Assembly: GCA_031400505.1 (NCBI GenBank)
Contig: JANNPZ010000045.1
Span: 16,352 to 80,351 of the forward strand
Source of the DNA: JAIYDJ01 sp031400505
GTDB taxonomy: Bacteria > Pseudomonadota > Alphaproteobacteria > Rhodobacterales > Rhodobacteraceae
Direction of reading: 5' to 3'
Length of the DNA stretch: 64,000 nucleotides
Made by a program: the position numbers and the translations under genes. The notes below the pieces were generated by a model. The model did not search any database, was not told where the DNA came from, and saw only the letters and a program-made list of their open reading frames with translations. Positions 52,237-60,558 of the stretch are shown piece after piece (the first letter of the stretch is position 1; every line of letters starts with the position of its first letter).

Positions 52237-52884
52237 TCAGGGTTGGGACGCAACACCCGCCAAGGCAATTTCCAGATCCCCGTAGCCCGTAAACCGGCGT
52301 TCATAGGTCAGACCCAATCTGCGCGCGCAGTCTGCCGCCTTTTCATCCAACGCCGGGTCATCGGTCTGCGCCTGATAGACCAACGTGGTATAGTTGCCAA
52401 ACATCATCGTGATCAGTTCGGGGTGGCGATCAAACCCCATCGGACGCCAGACGAATGCATCAAATTGCCGCACCAGAAAGTCGGTCAGATAATATGCCGT
52501 GATTTCGTCAGGATGGGCGGCAAAAGCAGCATTGCCTTCGAAGAACGAATAGCAGTGCGGCCCCTCTATCATCTCGATCCCGAGTTCAGCGCATTTGCGT
52601 TGCAACTGCCCGCCGGTGCCGCAATCGGCATAGACCACAAAGATCGTGTCATACTCGGCACGGCGCGCCACCACGACCTCGGCGACTGCGGCTGTAATCC
52701 GGTCTGGCCACAGGTGCAGGTTCGCAGGCAAACATTGCAGATCAAGGTGATCCCAACAATTGGCCCGCTTCAGGGCCACGATTTCATGCGCCAGCGCCCC
52801 GCAGGCGATCAACAACACGCGACCGGTGGCGGCCGGCGGCAGACCAACCTCGGTCAGGCGTGTGTCGTCAAGGTCTAGCGCCAC
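52237..52884 (-). CDS. DUF1638 family protein
   Basis: 215 residues from a GTG start. VLLIACGALAHEIVALKRAN, CLPANLHLWPDRI, VYADCGTGGQL, GPHCYSFFEG and FLVRQFDAFVWRPMGFDRHP are DUF1638 marks, with conserved Cys residues in the CGAL, DCGTGG and HCY segments suggesting a metal site. The family accompanies corrinoid methyltransfer genes, as here. It overlaps the upstream small membrane protein by 10 bases. Confidence 0.85.
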   Translation of the reverse strand: MALDLDDTRLTEVGLPPAATGRVLLIACGALAHEIVALKRANCWDHLDLQCLPANLHLWPDRITAAVAEVVVARRAEYDTIFVVYADCGTGGQLQRKCAELGIEMIEGPHCYSFFEGNAAFAAHPDEITAYYLTDFLVRQFDAFVWRPMGFDRHPELITMMFGNYTTLVYQAQTDDPALDEKAADCARRLGLTYERRFTGYGDLEIALAGVASQP

Positions 52885-53030
52885 AAAGACCGGCGCATCG
52901 CAATGGCTGCCGCCAGCGCAGTCAGGCTAAGCGCCACAAGCGGCAAACTCGCGTGGGTCGCCACGGTAAGCGTCAACCCGGCAGCGGCAATCACCGTCAG
53001 AATCAGGGTAAGAAAAACAGGCAACGGCAT
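52875..53030 (-). CDS. small two-span membrane protein upstream of DUF1638
   Basis: 51 residues with a strong GGAGG site. Two hydrophobic segments, PVFLTLILTVIAAAGLTL and LPLVALSLTALAAAIAM, then a basic tail MRRSLWR. It overlaps the DUF1638 start, so the two are coupled. No family recognised. Confidence 0.7.
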   Translation of the reverse strand: MPLPVFLTLILTVIAAAGLTLTVATHASLPLVALSLTALAAAIAMRRSLWR

Positions 53031-53139
53031 TGGCCACCTCCACTTTTCTGAAATGTGGCGTCAAACAATGGCATTTCCAAGAGGAAGCTGTGAAAAGTGC
53101 CCCGATTTCGGCAAAAGTGATCGCAGATGTCTTGCCGGA

Positions 53140-53835
53140 TCAGGCGCTGACCTGATTGTGCTTGCGCTGCATGTAGGCCTTGGCGGTTTCCACGGCCACG
53201 GCGGCGTCACGGCAATATGCATCAGCGCCGATTGCCCGGCTGAACTCTTCGTTCAGCGGCGCACCGCCAACCAGCACGATATAGTCTTCGCGCATACCCT
53301 TTTCCTTCAGGGTGTCGATCACGACTTTCATATACGGCATCGTGGTGGTCAGAAGGGCCGACATCCCCAGAATGTCAGGCTGTTCTTCGGCCAATGCCGC
53401 GAGGTACTTCTCTACCGAGTTGTTGATCCCCAGGTCGCGGACTTCAAAGCCCGCGCCTTCCATCATCATACCCACAAGGTTCTTGCCAATGTCGTGAATG
53501 TCGCCCTTCACGGTGCCGATCACCATCTTGCCCATCCGCGGTGCGCCGGTTTCGGCCAGAAGCGGCTTGAGGATGAACATCCCGGCCTTCATTGCATTGG
53601 CCGCAAGCAGAACTTCCGGCACGAACAGAATGCCATCGCGGAAGTCGGCCCCGACAATCGTCATCCCTGCAACCAACGCCTTGGTCAGAACATCGTAGGG
53701 CGTCCAGCCGCGTTCCAGCAGGATGTTCACGCCGTCTTCGATTTCTTCCTTCAGGCCGTCGTAAAGGTCATCGTGCATCTGCAAGACCAGTTCGTCATCG
53801 GACAGGTCGGAAAGAATGATTTCGTCGTCGGCCAT
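53140..53835 (-). CDS. methyltransferase-cognate corrinoid protein
   Basis: 231 residues. N-terminal helical cap domain (GWTPYDVLTKALVAGMTIVG, VPEVLLAANAMKAG) and C-terminal cobalamin-binding domain with GDIHDIGKNLV (His114 as cobalt ligand), GMSALLTTTM and VGGAPL. It carries a methyl group between a substrate methylase and an acceptor methyltransferase. In the same direction as DUF1638 and near the homocysteine-methyltransferase-like gene, so they may form one C1 pathway. Confidence 0.9.
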   Translation of the reverse strand: MADDEIILSDLSDDELVLQMHDDLYDGLKEEIEDGVNILLERGWTPYDVLTKALVAGMTIVGADFRDGILFVPEVLLAANAMKAGMFILKPLLAETGAPRMGKMVIGTVKGDIHDIGKNLVGMMMEGAGFEVRDLGINNSVEKYLAALAEEQPDILGMSALLTTTMPYMKVVIDTLKEKGMREDYIVLVGGAPLNEEFSRAIGADAYCRDAAVAVETAKAYMQRKHNQVSA

Positions 53836-53990
53836 TTGGCACTCCTCTGGCGTGGGCTAGGATAGCAATGAAATATATCAACGCAATGCACTCTTCGGTT
53901 TCCGACATGCCCCAGATGAAAGCCGACAGCAAGGGATGACTTGAACAGAAATCAGTGGAAATTGTTCCCTATTTGTTCGATAATCCGGCC

Positions 53991-55079
53991 ATGACGAATA
54001 AAATCAACACGCCCCGTCCGGATATGCGCATCAAGGCGCGGGCGGCGTTGTCGAATGACGCTGGCCGGTATGAAAGGACATGCCGGGTTGCGGTGGACGA
54101 CGGCTGGGGCCGGGACGACGATCTGCCGCTGTTGCGCACCGAGGTGCGAACGGAACGGGCGCGGTCTGCGATCACCTACAACCGCTCGCCCGACCTGCCG
54201 TTTGATCGGTCCATCAACCCCTATCGCGGCTGTGAACACGGATGCATCTATTGCTTTGCCCGTCCGAGCCACGCTTTCCTGAATCTGTCGCCCGGCCTGG
54301 ATTTTGAAACACGGCTGATCGCGCGGCCGGGTCTTGACTCGGTGCTGGATGCAGAGTTGCGCCACCCGGCCTACCGCGTGGCCCCGATCGCCATCGGCAC
54401 CAACACCGACCCCTATCAACCAATCGAAGCCGAGCATCGGGTCATGCGCGATCTGATCGCGGTGTTGGCTGCGTTTCAACATCCTTTGGCGATCACCACG
54501 AAAGGCACACTGATCGAACGCGATCTTGATCTGCTGGCCCCGATGGCCGGCCGGAACCTGCTGCGGGTCGGGATCTCGATCACCTCGCTTGATGCCGGCT
54601 TGTCGCGGCGGCTGGAGCCGCGTGCGGCCACGCCAGCGCGGCGGTTGGCGATCATCCGTCGGTTGGCCGATGCCGGTGTTCGGGTGCGCGTGATGGTGGC
54701 ACCGGTCATTCCCGGCCTTACGGACCACGAGCTGGAGCAGATATTGACGGCAGCGCGCGATGCGGGGGCATGCTCTGCGACGTGGATCGCGCTTCGTTTG
54801 CCGCTGGAAGTGTCACCGCTGTTTCAGGATTGGCTGGCGCGGCACGAACCGGGGCGGGCCGCGCGCGTGATGCGCGGTGTGCGCGACATTCACGGCGGTC
54901 GCGACTATGACCCGGCATGGGGTAGCCGGATGCGGGGGCAGGGGCTTTGGTCCGATCTGATGGCCCAGCGATTTGCCAAAACGATCGCGCGGTTGAACTT
55001 TGTTGCAGATATGCCGCCGTTGCGCACCGACCTGTTCCAGCCGCCACCGCGCAAGGGCGATCAGCTTTCGTTGTTCTGA
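53991..55079 (+). CDS. PA0069-family radical SAM protein (SplB-like)
   Basis: 362 residues. The Fe-S motif CEHGCIYC (Cys81, 85, 88) after SINPYRG, then IAIGTNTDPYQPIE and GISITSLD. The family is close to spore photoproduct lyase-like enzymes; reaction unknown. The start at 53991 is preferred over the GTG at 53955, but neither has a good ribosome site. Divergent from the corrinoid protein gene. Confidence 0.88.
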   Translation: MTNKINTPRPDMRIKARAALSNDAGRYERTCRVAVDDGWGRDDDLPLLRTEVRTERARSAITYNRSPDLPFDRSINPYRGCEHGCIYCFARPSHAFLNLSPGLDFETRLIARPGLDSVLDAELRHPAYRVAPIAIGTNTDPYQPIEAEHRVMRDLIAVLAAFQHPLAITTKGTLIERDLDLLAPMAGRNLLRVGISITSLDAGLSRRLEPRAATPARRLAIIRRLADAGVRVRVMVAPVIPGLTDHELEQILTAARDAGACSATWIALRLPLEVSPLFQDWLARHEPGRAARVMRGVRDIHGGRDYDPAWGSRMRGQGLWSDLMAQRFAKTIARLNFVADMPPLRTDLFQPPPRKGDQLSLF

Positions 55080-55093
55080 TCCCCTGCCGTCTG

Positions 55094-55112
55094 GTCCCGA
55101 AGTTCTCGGGAC
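55094..55112. terminator. hairpin between convergent genes
   Basis: GTCCCGA (55094-55100) and TCGGGAC (55106-55112) with a 5-base loop lie between the radical SAM and methyltransferase stops. There is no T-run, so it is a weak terminator at best. Confidence 0.4.
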
Positions 55113-55145
55113 GAGGTCCGCCGGCATCTGAAGGCGGGCGCCATC

Positions 55146-56162
55146 TTAGCCACGCCGCCCGCGCCGTTCCCGCTTGGGATCGCCCGACGTGTCCCCGGTT
55201 CCGTCCGAGGCCGATGAGAAGGCGCCAAGAGCCGATGAAATCAAATCCAGCGTCGGACGTTGTCCCACGGGGCGGTTTTCCAGAGCGGCGCGCATCGCCC
55301 GCAAATGTTCCGGCATCGTCCCGCAGCAGCCGCCAATGATCCGGACCCCGGAATCCCGCGCCAACACCGCATAGTCAGCCATCAAGTCCGGCGTTCCGTC
55401 ATAGTGGATATGACCATTGTGATACTTCGGGATCCCGGCGTTCCCTTTGGCGATCAAAGGGCGGTCCGATCCCTGCGCGGTAAAGCCAAGGACCGTGCGC
55501 AGCAGATCAGAGGCCCCAACGCCGCAGTTCGCGCCAAAGGCAATCGGCGGGTTCGGCAGTTTTTCCACCATATCCGCCATCGCGGCCGAGGTAAGGCCCA
55601 TCATCGTGCGCCCTGCGGTGTCAAAGCTCATCGTGCCGCACCACGGCATCCCGGCAAGTGCGGCTGCCGCTGCGGCGGCCTTGTATTCTTCGGGCGCGGA
55701 CATGGTTTCGACCCACAGCACATCTGCGCCACCTGCCTTCAACCCTTCGGCCTGTTCGTGAAACATTTCGACTGCGACGGTTTGCGTCAGTGTTCCCATC
55801 GGTTCGAAGATCTCGCCTGTAGGGCCGATCGATCCGGCAACCACGACGAGCCGCCCTGCGGCGTCGGCAATCTCGCGCCCCAAAGACGCGCCGACCCGGT
55901 TCAAGTCGTGGACTTGACCCTGCAGATTATGCAGTTTCAGTCGGCTGGCATTGCCACCAAAAGTATTGGTCAGAAAGATGTCAGACCCTGCTTCGACTGC
56001 GCCGCGATACAGGGCGCGGATATTGTCCGCCTCGTTCAGGTTCCACATTTCAGGTGGGTCGCCCGAAGAGAGACCCACGTTGAACAGATTTGTCCCGGTA
56101 GCCCCGTCGGCCAAAAGCCAGTCGCGGGACGACAACAGCCGGGATAGTGCATCATCAGGCAT
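55146..56162 (-). CDS. bmt: homocysteine S-methyltransferase-family protein (betaine-type)
   Basis: 338 residues from the ATG at 56162. LLADGATGTNLFNVG, FLTNTFGGNASRL, and Zn-binding Cys residues in FGANCGVGASD and IIGGCCGTMPEH. It transfers a methyl group to homocysteine or takes one from betaine-type donors. Close to the corrinoid protein and DUF1638 genes, suggesting a shared demethylation route. The C-terminal 45 residues are low complexity. Confidence 0.85.
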   Translation of the reverse strand: MPDDALSRLLSSRDWLLADGATGTNLFNVGLSSGDPPEMWNLNEADNIRALYRGAVEAGSDIFLTNTFGGNASRLKLHNLQGQVHDLNRVGASLGREIADAAGRLVVVAGSIGPTGEIFEPMGTLTQTVAVEMFHEQAEGLKAGGADVLWVETMSAPEEYKAAAAAAALAGMPWCGTMSFDTAGRTMMGLTSAAMADMVEKLPNPPIAFGANCGVGASDLLRTVLGFTAQGSDRPLIAKGNAGIPKYHNGHIHYDGTPDLMADYAVLARDSGVRIIGGCCGTMPEHLRAMRAALENRPVGQRPTLDLISSALGAFSSASDGTGDTSGDPKRERRGRRG

Positions 56163-56187
56163 CGAAACCTCGGGGCGGGAAACGGGA

Positions 56188-58047
56188 TTATGCCCGTCTC
56201 TGCCACGCGCGTCCGCCCGAGGCAAACTCATATTCCGCATCATCTTGTTCAGTTTGGCGCAAGGGGGGCGGATCGGCAATGGCACGGGCAATCTCGACTG
56301 CGGCCAGGGCCAAGCCGGTTTGGTGCGGCGCGGCAAGATACAGCGGCTGCCAGCGCGGTGCGAAGGCTGCCTTGAATTGCCGCAGTCCGGCTCCGTCGCA
56401 GCCAAATCTGGCGAGGATTCGGTCAAGAACCATCCTGCGACCGAACGCAGCTTCGGGGACGGCGGCGAGCGACAGTCGCGGCAGGCCTTTTTGCCCAGCT
56501 TCGGCAATTGCGGCCGCGACAAGAGCATGCATCGTTCCATCTGGCGCGTCGGATGTATGTCGCATGAGATCGAGCGCCCATTCCGATGGCCCGCAATGAA
56601 ATGTAGCAAACGCTACAAGTCGCCCATCGTGATGCGCCAGAAACACCCGTTGGCCAGCTACGTAGCGTGGCGCATAGCGCCCCATTGAAAAGCCGCGCTC
56701 GCCACCATGTGCAGACGCCCACTGTTCCGCGATCCGGGCCATTTCGACGAGGGGCAGCGAAGAACCAGGCACAACCCGCACCCCCGCGGCCGACGCCTTG
56801 CGCAGTTTGCGGCGCAAACCAGACCGTGTTGGCGATGCAAGGTCAAAATGGCGCGGATCGAGCCATGCCTCGCGCGCGATGCCCAGGACCTGCCAGCCTT
56901 CGCTGCGGGCCAGTGCCGCCGTGGGGGCAGTGCATTTGTAGATTGCCGGCCATTTGTCGCATTGCCAGGCGATCAGTGCCAATCGGCGCAGGGCAGACCG
57001 CTGTGACATCAGGGGGTCAAACATGCCGATCAACATATGCGTGGTTCGTGCGGCCAGCCAGTCGCCCGAAGGAAGCCTGTGATGTTCGCCCTGCGCCTCG
57101 ATCAAGGTTTCGGCCCGAACCGGCGCGGCATGGTCAACCCGCATCGGCAAGACAGCGGCAACTTTCTGCGGCCCAAGGGCAGCAACAACCCCGCCCAGCA
57201 TCGCAGGCAAGGCATAGTAGGCTATCCGCCAGGCCAGAATGGCTGCCAGCAGCGGGTCCTGCGGCAGCGGTGGCAGCAAGGCCAGCAGGGTCACTTCAAA
57301 TGCGCCAACCCCGCCGGGTGCCCCCGACACCAAACCTGCGCCATGCGCGATCAGAAACGCCGGCAACAGAGTGATTACCGTCAAACCAAGTTCCGGTGGC
57401 AGCAGGAAATATAGCGCCAAAGCCGCCGCGACCGTATCGACTGCCGCCAGCCCGACAAGGCGGCCTTGCGTGAACAGGTTCGGCAAGCGGCGCACAAGTT
57501 GCGGCCTTGCCAGCGACAGTGCTGCAATCAGCCCGGCACCGCACAGCGTTGCTGCGGCGATACCGCGAAAGGGTGCGTCCGGCAAGGCCAGCAGCACAAC
57601 GGCCGTCACAACTGCCCAACCCGCCAGAAACGACAGGGCCACGGCGAAGGTCAAACGCGCGGCCATTGCCGGTGACTGACCCGGAAGCATCCTTAACCGA
57701 AGCACCGTTCCCGTGATCACGCCCAGCCCCAGCATCTGGCTTATGGCGATGGCACAAATCCCGGCTCGTCTTGCCGCTTGCGGCGCAACGCCCGTTTCAA
57801 GAAACCTGTGCACTACAGCATCATAGCGCCCGACGGCCCAAAAACTGATCACGGTGGCTGCTGCAGCAAGGACCCACTGACCGAACTGCACCCCCGAAAA
57901 AGCACGGCCAATGGTTGCCAGATCCACGTCAGCAAGCCGGGTCGACAGCAGCCACAGGAACAGACCTGCCAGTGCCAAAGAAACACCCGCCCGGCCAAAA
58001 AGCCGGGGTAGTCGGCGCGACATCGCGCCGATCGTCAATTCCTGCAT
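56188..58047 (-). CDS. mprF: MprF-like phosphatidylglycerol aminoacyltransferase/flippase
   Basis: 619 residues. The N-terminal 320 residues hold about eight membrane segments (GVSLALAGLFLWLLSTRL, LGLGVITGTVLRLRML, HGAGLVSGAPGGVGAFEV) of the flippase domain. The C-terminal DUF2156 synthetase part has KWPAIYKCTAPTAALARSEG, RRKLRKASAAGVRV and LMRHTSDAPDGTMHALVAA. It adds Lys or Ala to phosphatidylglycerol and flips it, lowering surface charge. The tRNA used is not predictable. Confidence 0.88.
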   Translation of the reverse strand: MQELTIGAMSRRLPRLFGRAGVSLALAGLFLWLLSTRLADVDLATIGRAFSGVQFGQWVLAAAATVISFWAVGRYDAVVHRFLETGVAPQAARRAGICAIAISQMLGLGVITGTVLRLRMLPGQSPAMAARLTFAVALSFLAGWAVVTAVVLLALPDAPFRGIAAATLCGAGLIAALSLARPQLVRRLPNLFTQGRLVGLAAVDTVAAALALYFLLPPELGLTVITLLPAFLIAHGAGLVSGAPGGVGAFEVTLLALLPPLPQDPLLAAILAWRIAYYALPAMLGGVVAALGPQKVAAVLPMRVDHAAPVRAETLIEAQGEHHRLPSGDWLAARTTHMLIGMFDPLMSQRSALRRLALIAWQCDKWPAIYKCTAPTAALARSEGWQVLGIAREAWLDPRHFDLASPTRSGLRRKLRKASAAGVRVVPGSSLPLVEMARIAEQWASAHGGERGFSMGRYAPRYVAGQRVFLAHHDGRLVAFATFHCGPSEWALDLMRHTSDAPDGTMHALVAAAIAEAGQKGLPRLSLAAVPEAAFGRRMVLDRILARFGCDGAGLRQFKAAFAPRWQPLYLAAPHQTGLALAAVEIARAIADPPPLRQTEQDDAEYEFASGGRAWQRRA

Positions 58048-58142
58048 CTGTTTTCCCCGCCGAACTGATTATCACCCGGTTATACTGTAGCGTGTTCGGG
58101 GTAACCGGCTGCTTAACAGATCAAACTTGCGCTATTGCAAGA

Positions 58143-58177
58143 CAGGCTGTTTCAGGGCTTTGACCCGAAACAGCCTG
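58143..58177 (-). terminator. terminator-like hairpin after the zeta-subunit gene
   Basis: CAGGCTGTTTC (58143-58153) pairs perfectly with GAAACAGCCTG (58167-58177), with an inner GGG/CCC pair. On the minus strand it lies 38 bases after the zeta-subunit stop, with only a short T-tract (TCTTG). Confidence 0.6.
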
Positions 58178-58215
58178 CCGGGAAACGGGGCTGGGACGAA
58201 ACGTGCCTGGTACGA

Positions 58216-58530
58216 TCAGAGTTCGGTCATCAACTGCGCTTTGGCCTCGGTCAGCAACAAGCCCAGCTTGCCGCGCACCTCGTCTGCGGTCACGCGACCT
58301 GCAAGATCCGCCACCACTTTGCGCACCACGTCATCCGATCCCGCCTCTTCGAAGTCCGAGGCAACCACGTCGCGCGCATAGGCAGCGGCGTCATCGCCTG
58401 ACTTGCCCATCAATTCGGCCGCCCAGAGGCCCAGCAGCTTGTTTCGCCGCGCCTCGGCGCGGAACTGCATCTCTGCATCATGAGCGTATTTGTTCTCGAA
58501 TGCGTTTTCGCGGTCATCAAAAGTCGTCAT
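58216..58530 (-). CDS. ATP synthase zeta subunit (DUF1476 inhibitor)
   Basis: 104 residues. MTTFDDRENAFENKYAHD, FRAEARRNKLLGLWAAELMG and YARDVVASDFEEAGSDDVVR follow the Paracoccus-type zeta subunit, which binds F1 and blocks ATP hydrolysis. Confined to alphaproteobacteria. Divergent from purC. Confidence 0.92.
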   Translation of the reverse strand: MTTFDDRENAFENKYAHDAEMQFRAEARRNKLLGLWAAELMGKSGDDAAAYARDVVASDFEEAGSDDVVRKVVADLAGRVTADEVRGKLGLLLTEAKAQLMTEL

Positions 58531-58706
58531 GGCGGGGCCCTCTTGGGTCTCGGGTTGCAGTCTTGTCCCATATGCCTACACTACGACGCTGCTGCAAGGG
58601 CTGAGGGGCAGGGTGCCTTGCGAGCTTGCGCACATTGGCTTAGAAGCGCGGGAAGGCTGGCAGGACGCAAGGCGACCTGCCCTTAGCCATTCCAAACGGA
58701 GCGTTC

Positions 58707-59471
58707 ATGGCACGTCGCAAGAAGGTCTACGAAGGCAAGGCGAAAATCCTTTATGAAGGGCCGGAGCCGGGCACCCTCATCCAGTATTTCAAGGACGATG
58801 CCGCGCCGGGGCAGGCCACACCGATCCAGACCGCAAGCGAGGGCAAGGGGGTTCTGAACAACCGCTTGTCAGAGTTTTTCATGGCCGGGCTGAACAGTAT
58901 CGGGGTGCCCACGCATTTCATCCGCCGGATCAACATGCGCGAACAACTGGTGCGCATGGCCGAGATCATTCCGCTGGAAGTTGTGGTGCGCAACTTTGCC
59001 GCAGGCGATATCTCGAAGCGCCTAGGCATCTCTGAAGGCACGCCGCTGCCGCGCCCGATCGTGGAATACTACTACAAAGATGACCGGCTGGCATCGCCAT
59101 TGGTCAGCGAAGAGCACATCATCGCTTTCGGATGGGCTACCCAGCAAGACCTTGACGACATGGTGGCGCTTGCGTTGCGGGTCAATGACTTTTTGTCCGG
59201 TGTGATGATGGGGGTCGGCATCCGCCTTGCCGATTTCCGCATCGAGGTGGGCCGGATCTGGGAGGGGGACTTCATGCGACTGATTGTTGCAGACGAAATC
59301 AGCCCCGACAGTTGCCGCCTGTGGGATATGCGCGCGGTCGTCGAGCGGTCCGATGGCCAGCCGCCCGCCGATCCGGGGCCGCTCGCGGATGTCTACACGG
59401 ACCTCGCGCGACGTCTGGGTGTGCTGCCGTCCAATGTGACCCATGCGGCCAAGCCCAGCCTGATCAACTGA
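58707..59471 (+). CDS. purC: phosphoribosylaminoimidazole-succinocarboxamide synthase
   Basis: 254 residues. KVYEGKAKILYEG, PTHFIRRINMREQLVRMAEI, VVRNFAAGD and SPDSCRLWD are family marks. Makes SAICAR in purine synthesis. GGAG precedes the ATG. First of purC-purS-purQ; purS follows after 19 bases. Confidence 0.97.
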   Translation: MARRKKVYEGKAKILYEGPEPGTLIQYFKDDAAPGQATPIQTASEGKGVLNNRLSEFFMAGLNSIGVPTHFIRRINMREQLVRMAEIIPLEVVVRNFAAGDISKRLGISEGTPLPRPIVEYYYKDDRLASPLVSEEHIIAFGWATQQDLDDMVALALRVNDFLSGVMMGVGIRLADFRIEVGRIWEGDFMRLIVADEISPDSCRLWDMRAVVERSDGQPPADPGPLADVYTDLARRLGVLPSNVTHAAKPSLIN

Positions 59472-59490
59472 TACCCACAGGGAAAAACCG

Positions 59491-59730
59491 ATGAAAGCGC
59501 GCGTAACGGTCATGTTGAAACAAGGCGTCCTGGATGTTCAGGGTGCCGCAGTGCGCCATGCCTTGGGTAGTCTTGGGTTTGCCGGCGTCGATGGCGTGCG
59601 GCAGGGCAAGGTGATTGAACTCGACCTCGCCGAAACGGAAGCCGAGGCAGCCCGGACACAGGTGCGCGCGATGTGCGAACGGCTGCTGGCGAACACAGTC
59701 ATCGAAAGCTATCGGATTGAAATGGTTTGA
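59491..59730 (+). CDS. purS: phosphoribosylformylglycinamidine synthase subunit PurS
   Basis: 79 residues. KARVTVMLKQGVLDVQGAAV, GVRQGKVIELDL and CERLLANTVIESYRIEM are typical. Bridges PurL and PurQ. A small GC hairpin lies between its stop and purQ. Confidence 0.95.
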   Translation: MKARVTVMLKQGVLDVQGAAVRHALGSLGFAGVDGVRQGKVIELDLAETEAEAARTQVRAMCERLLANTVIESYRIEMV

Positions 59731-59835
59731 CCAAGGACATCTGATTGGCAAAGCCGGGGGCCAAACCCCGGGAGGCCAGTGGGACAGTCTTGCGGTGAAG
59801 ACGGGAAAATCCCGGAGTGGTGGAGAGGCGTGCCC

Positions 59836-60501
59836 ATGAAAGCTGCAGTCGTTACCTTTCCCGGGTCCAACTGCGACCGCGATCTTGCCGTGGCATTCGA
59901 GCGGACCGGTTTCGAGGTTGTGCGTGTCTGGCACAAGGATACGGCCTTGCCTGCCGGGACCGATGTGGTTGGGGTGCCCGGCGGGTTTTCGTTTGGGGAT
60001 TACTTGCGCTGCGGGGCGATCGCCGCGCAATCGCCGGTGGCGGGGGCGATTGTCGCGCATGCCCAGCGGGGCGGTTACGTTTTGGGAGTGTGCAACGGGT
60101 TTCAGGTCTTGACCGAAATGCGGCTGCTGCCCGGCGCCTTGATTCGCAATGCCAATCTGAAGTTTCTGTGCAAGACCGTGGGCCTGACCGTAGAGGCAGA
60201 CAGCGTCTATACCGCCGCCTATGCGCCGGCACAGAGCATCAAATTGCCGATCGCGCATCATGACGGGAATTTCACCATCGATGCCGAAGGTCTGGCGCGG
60301 CTGCAGGGAGAGGGTTTGGTGGCGTTTCGCTATTCAGACACTCCGAACGGCTCGATGGACGACATTGCCGGCGTCCTGTCGCTCAATCGACGGGTCCTGG
60401 GACTGATGCCGCATCCCGAGCGGGCCGTAGACGCATTTCACGGCAGCACCGACGGATCCGCGCTGTTCGCCGGACTCATGGGCGGGATGGCGCTGGCCTG
60501 A
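59836..60501 (+). CDS. purQ: phosphoribosylformylglycinamidine synthase subunit PurQ
   Basis: 221 residues, class I glutaminase. VTFPGSNCDRDLA, nucleophile Cys in GVCNGFQVL, and the His and Glu in MPHPERAVD. Supplies ammonia to PurL. The ATG at 59836 is chosen for the motif start; purL itself is not in the window. Confidence 0.96.
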   Translation: MKAAVVTFPGSNCDRDLAVAFERTGFEVVRVWHKDTALPAGTDVVGVPGGFSFGDYLRCGAIAAQSPVAGAIVAHAQRGGYVLGVCNGFQVLTEMRLLPGALIRNANLKFLCKTVGLTVEADSVYTAAYAPAQSIKLPIAHHDGNFTIDAEGLARLQGEGLVAFRYSDTPNGSMDDIAGVLSLNRRVLGLMPHPERAVDAFHGSTDGSALFAGLMGGMALA

Positions 60502-60558
60502 GGGTCTTGGGGAGGCGGCTGCTTGAGGCGGCAGGCGGCTTTCGCCTAAGATCAATCG

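Noticed and set aside
59754..59771. CCGGGG/CCCCGG hairpin between purS and purQ
   Set aside because: Short stem with no T-run; purS and purQ are expected to be co-transcribed, so I did not call a terminator.
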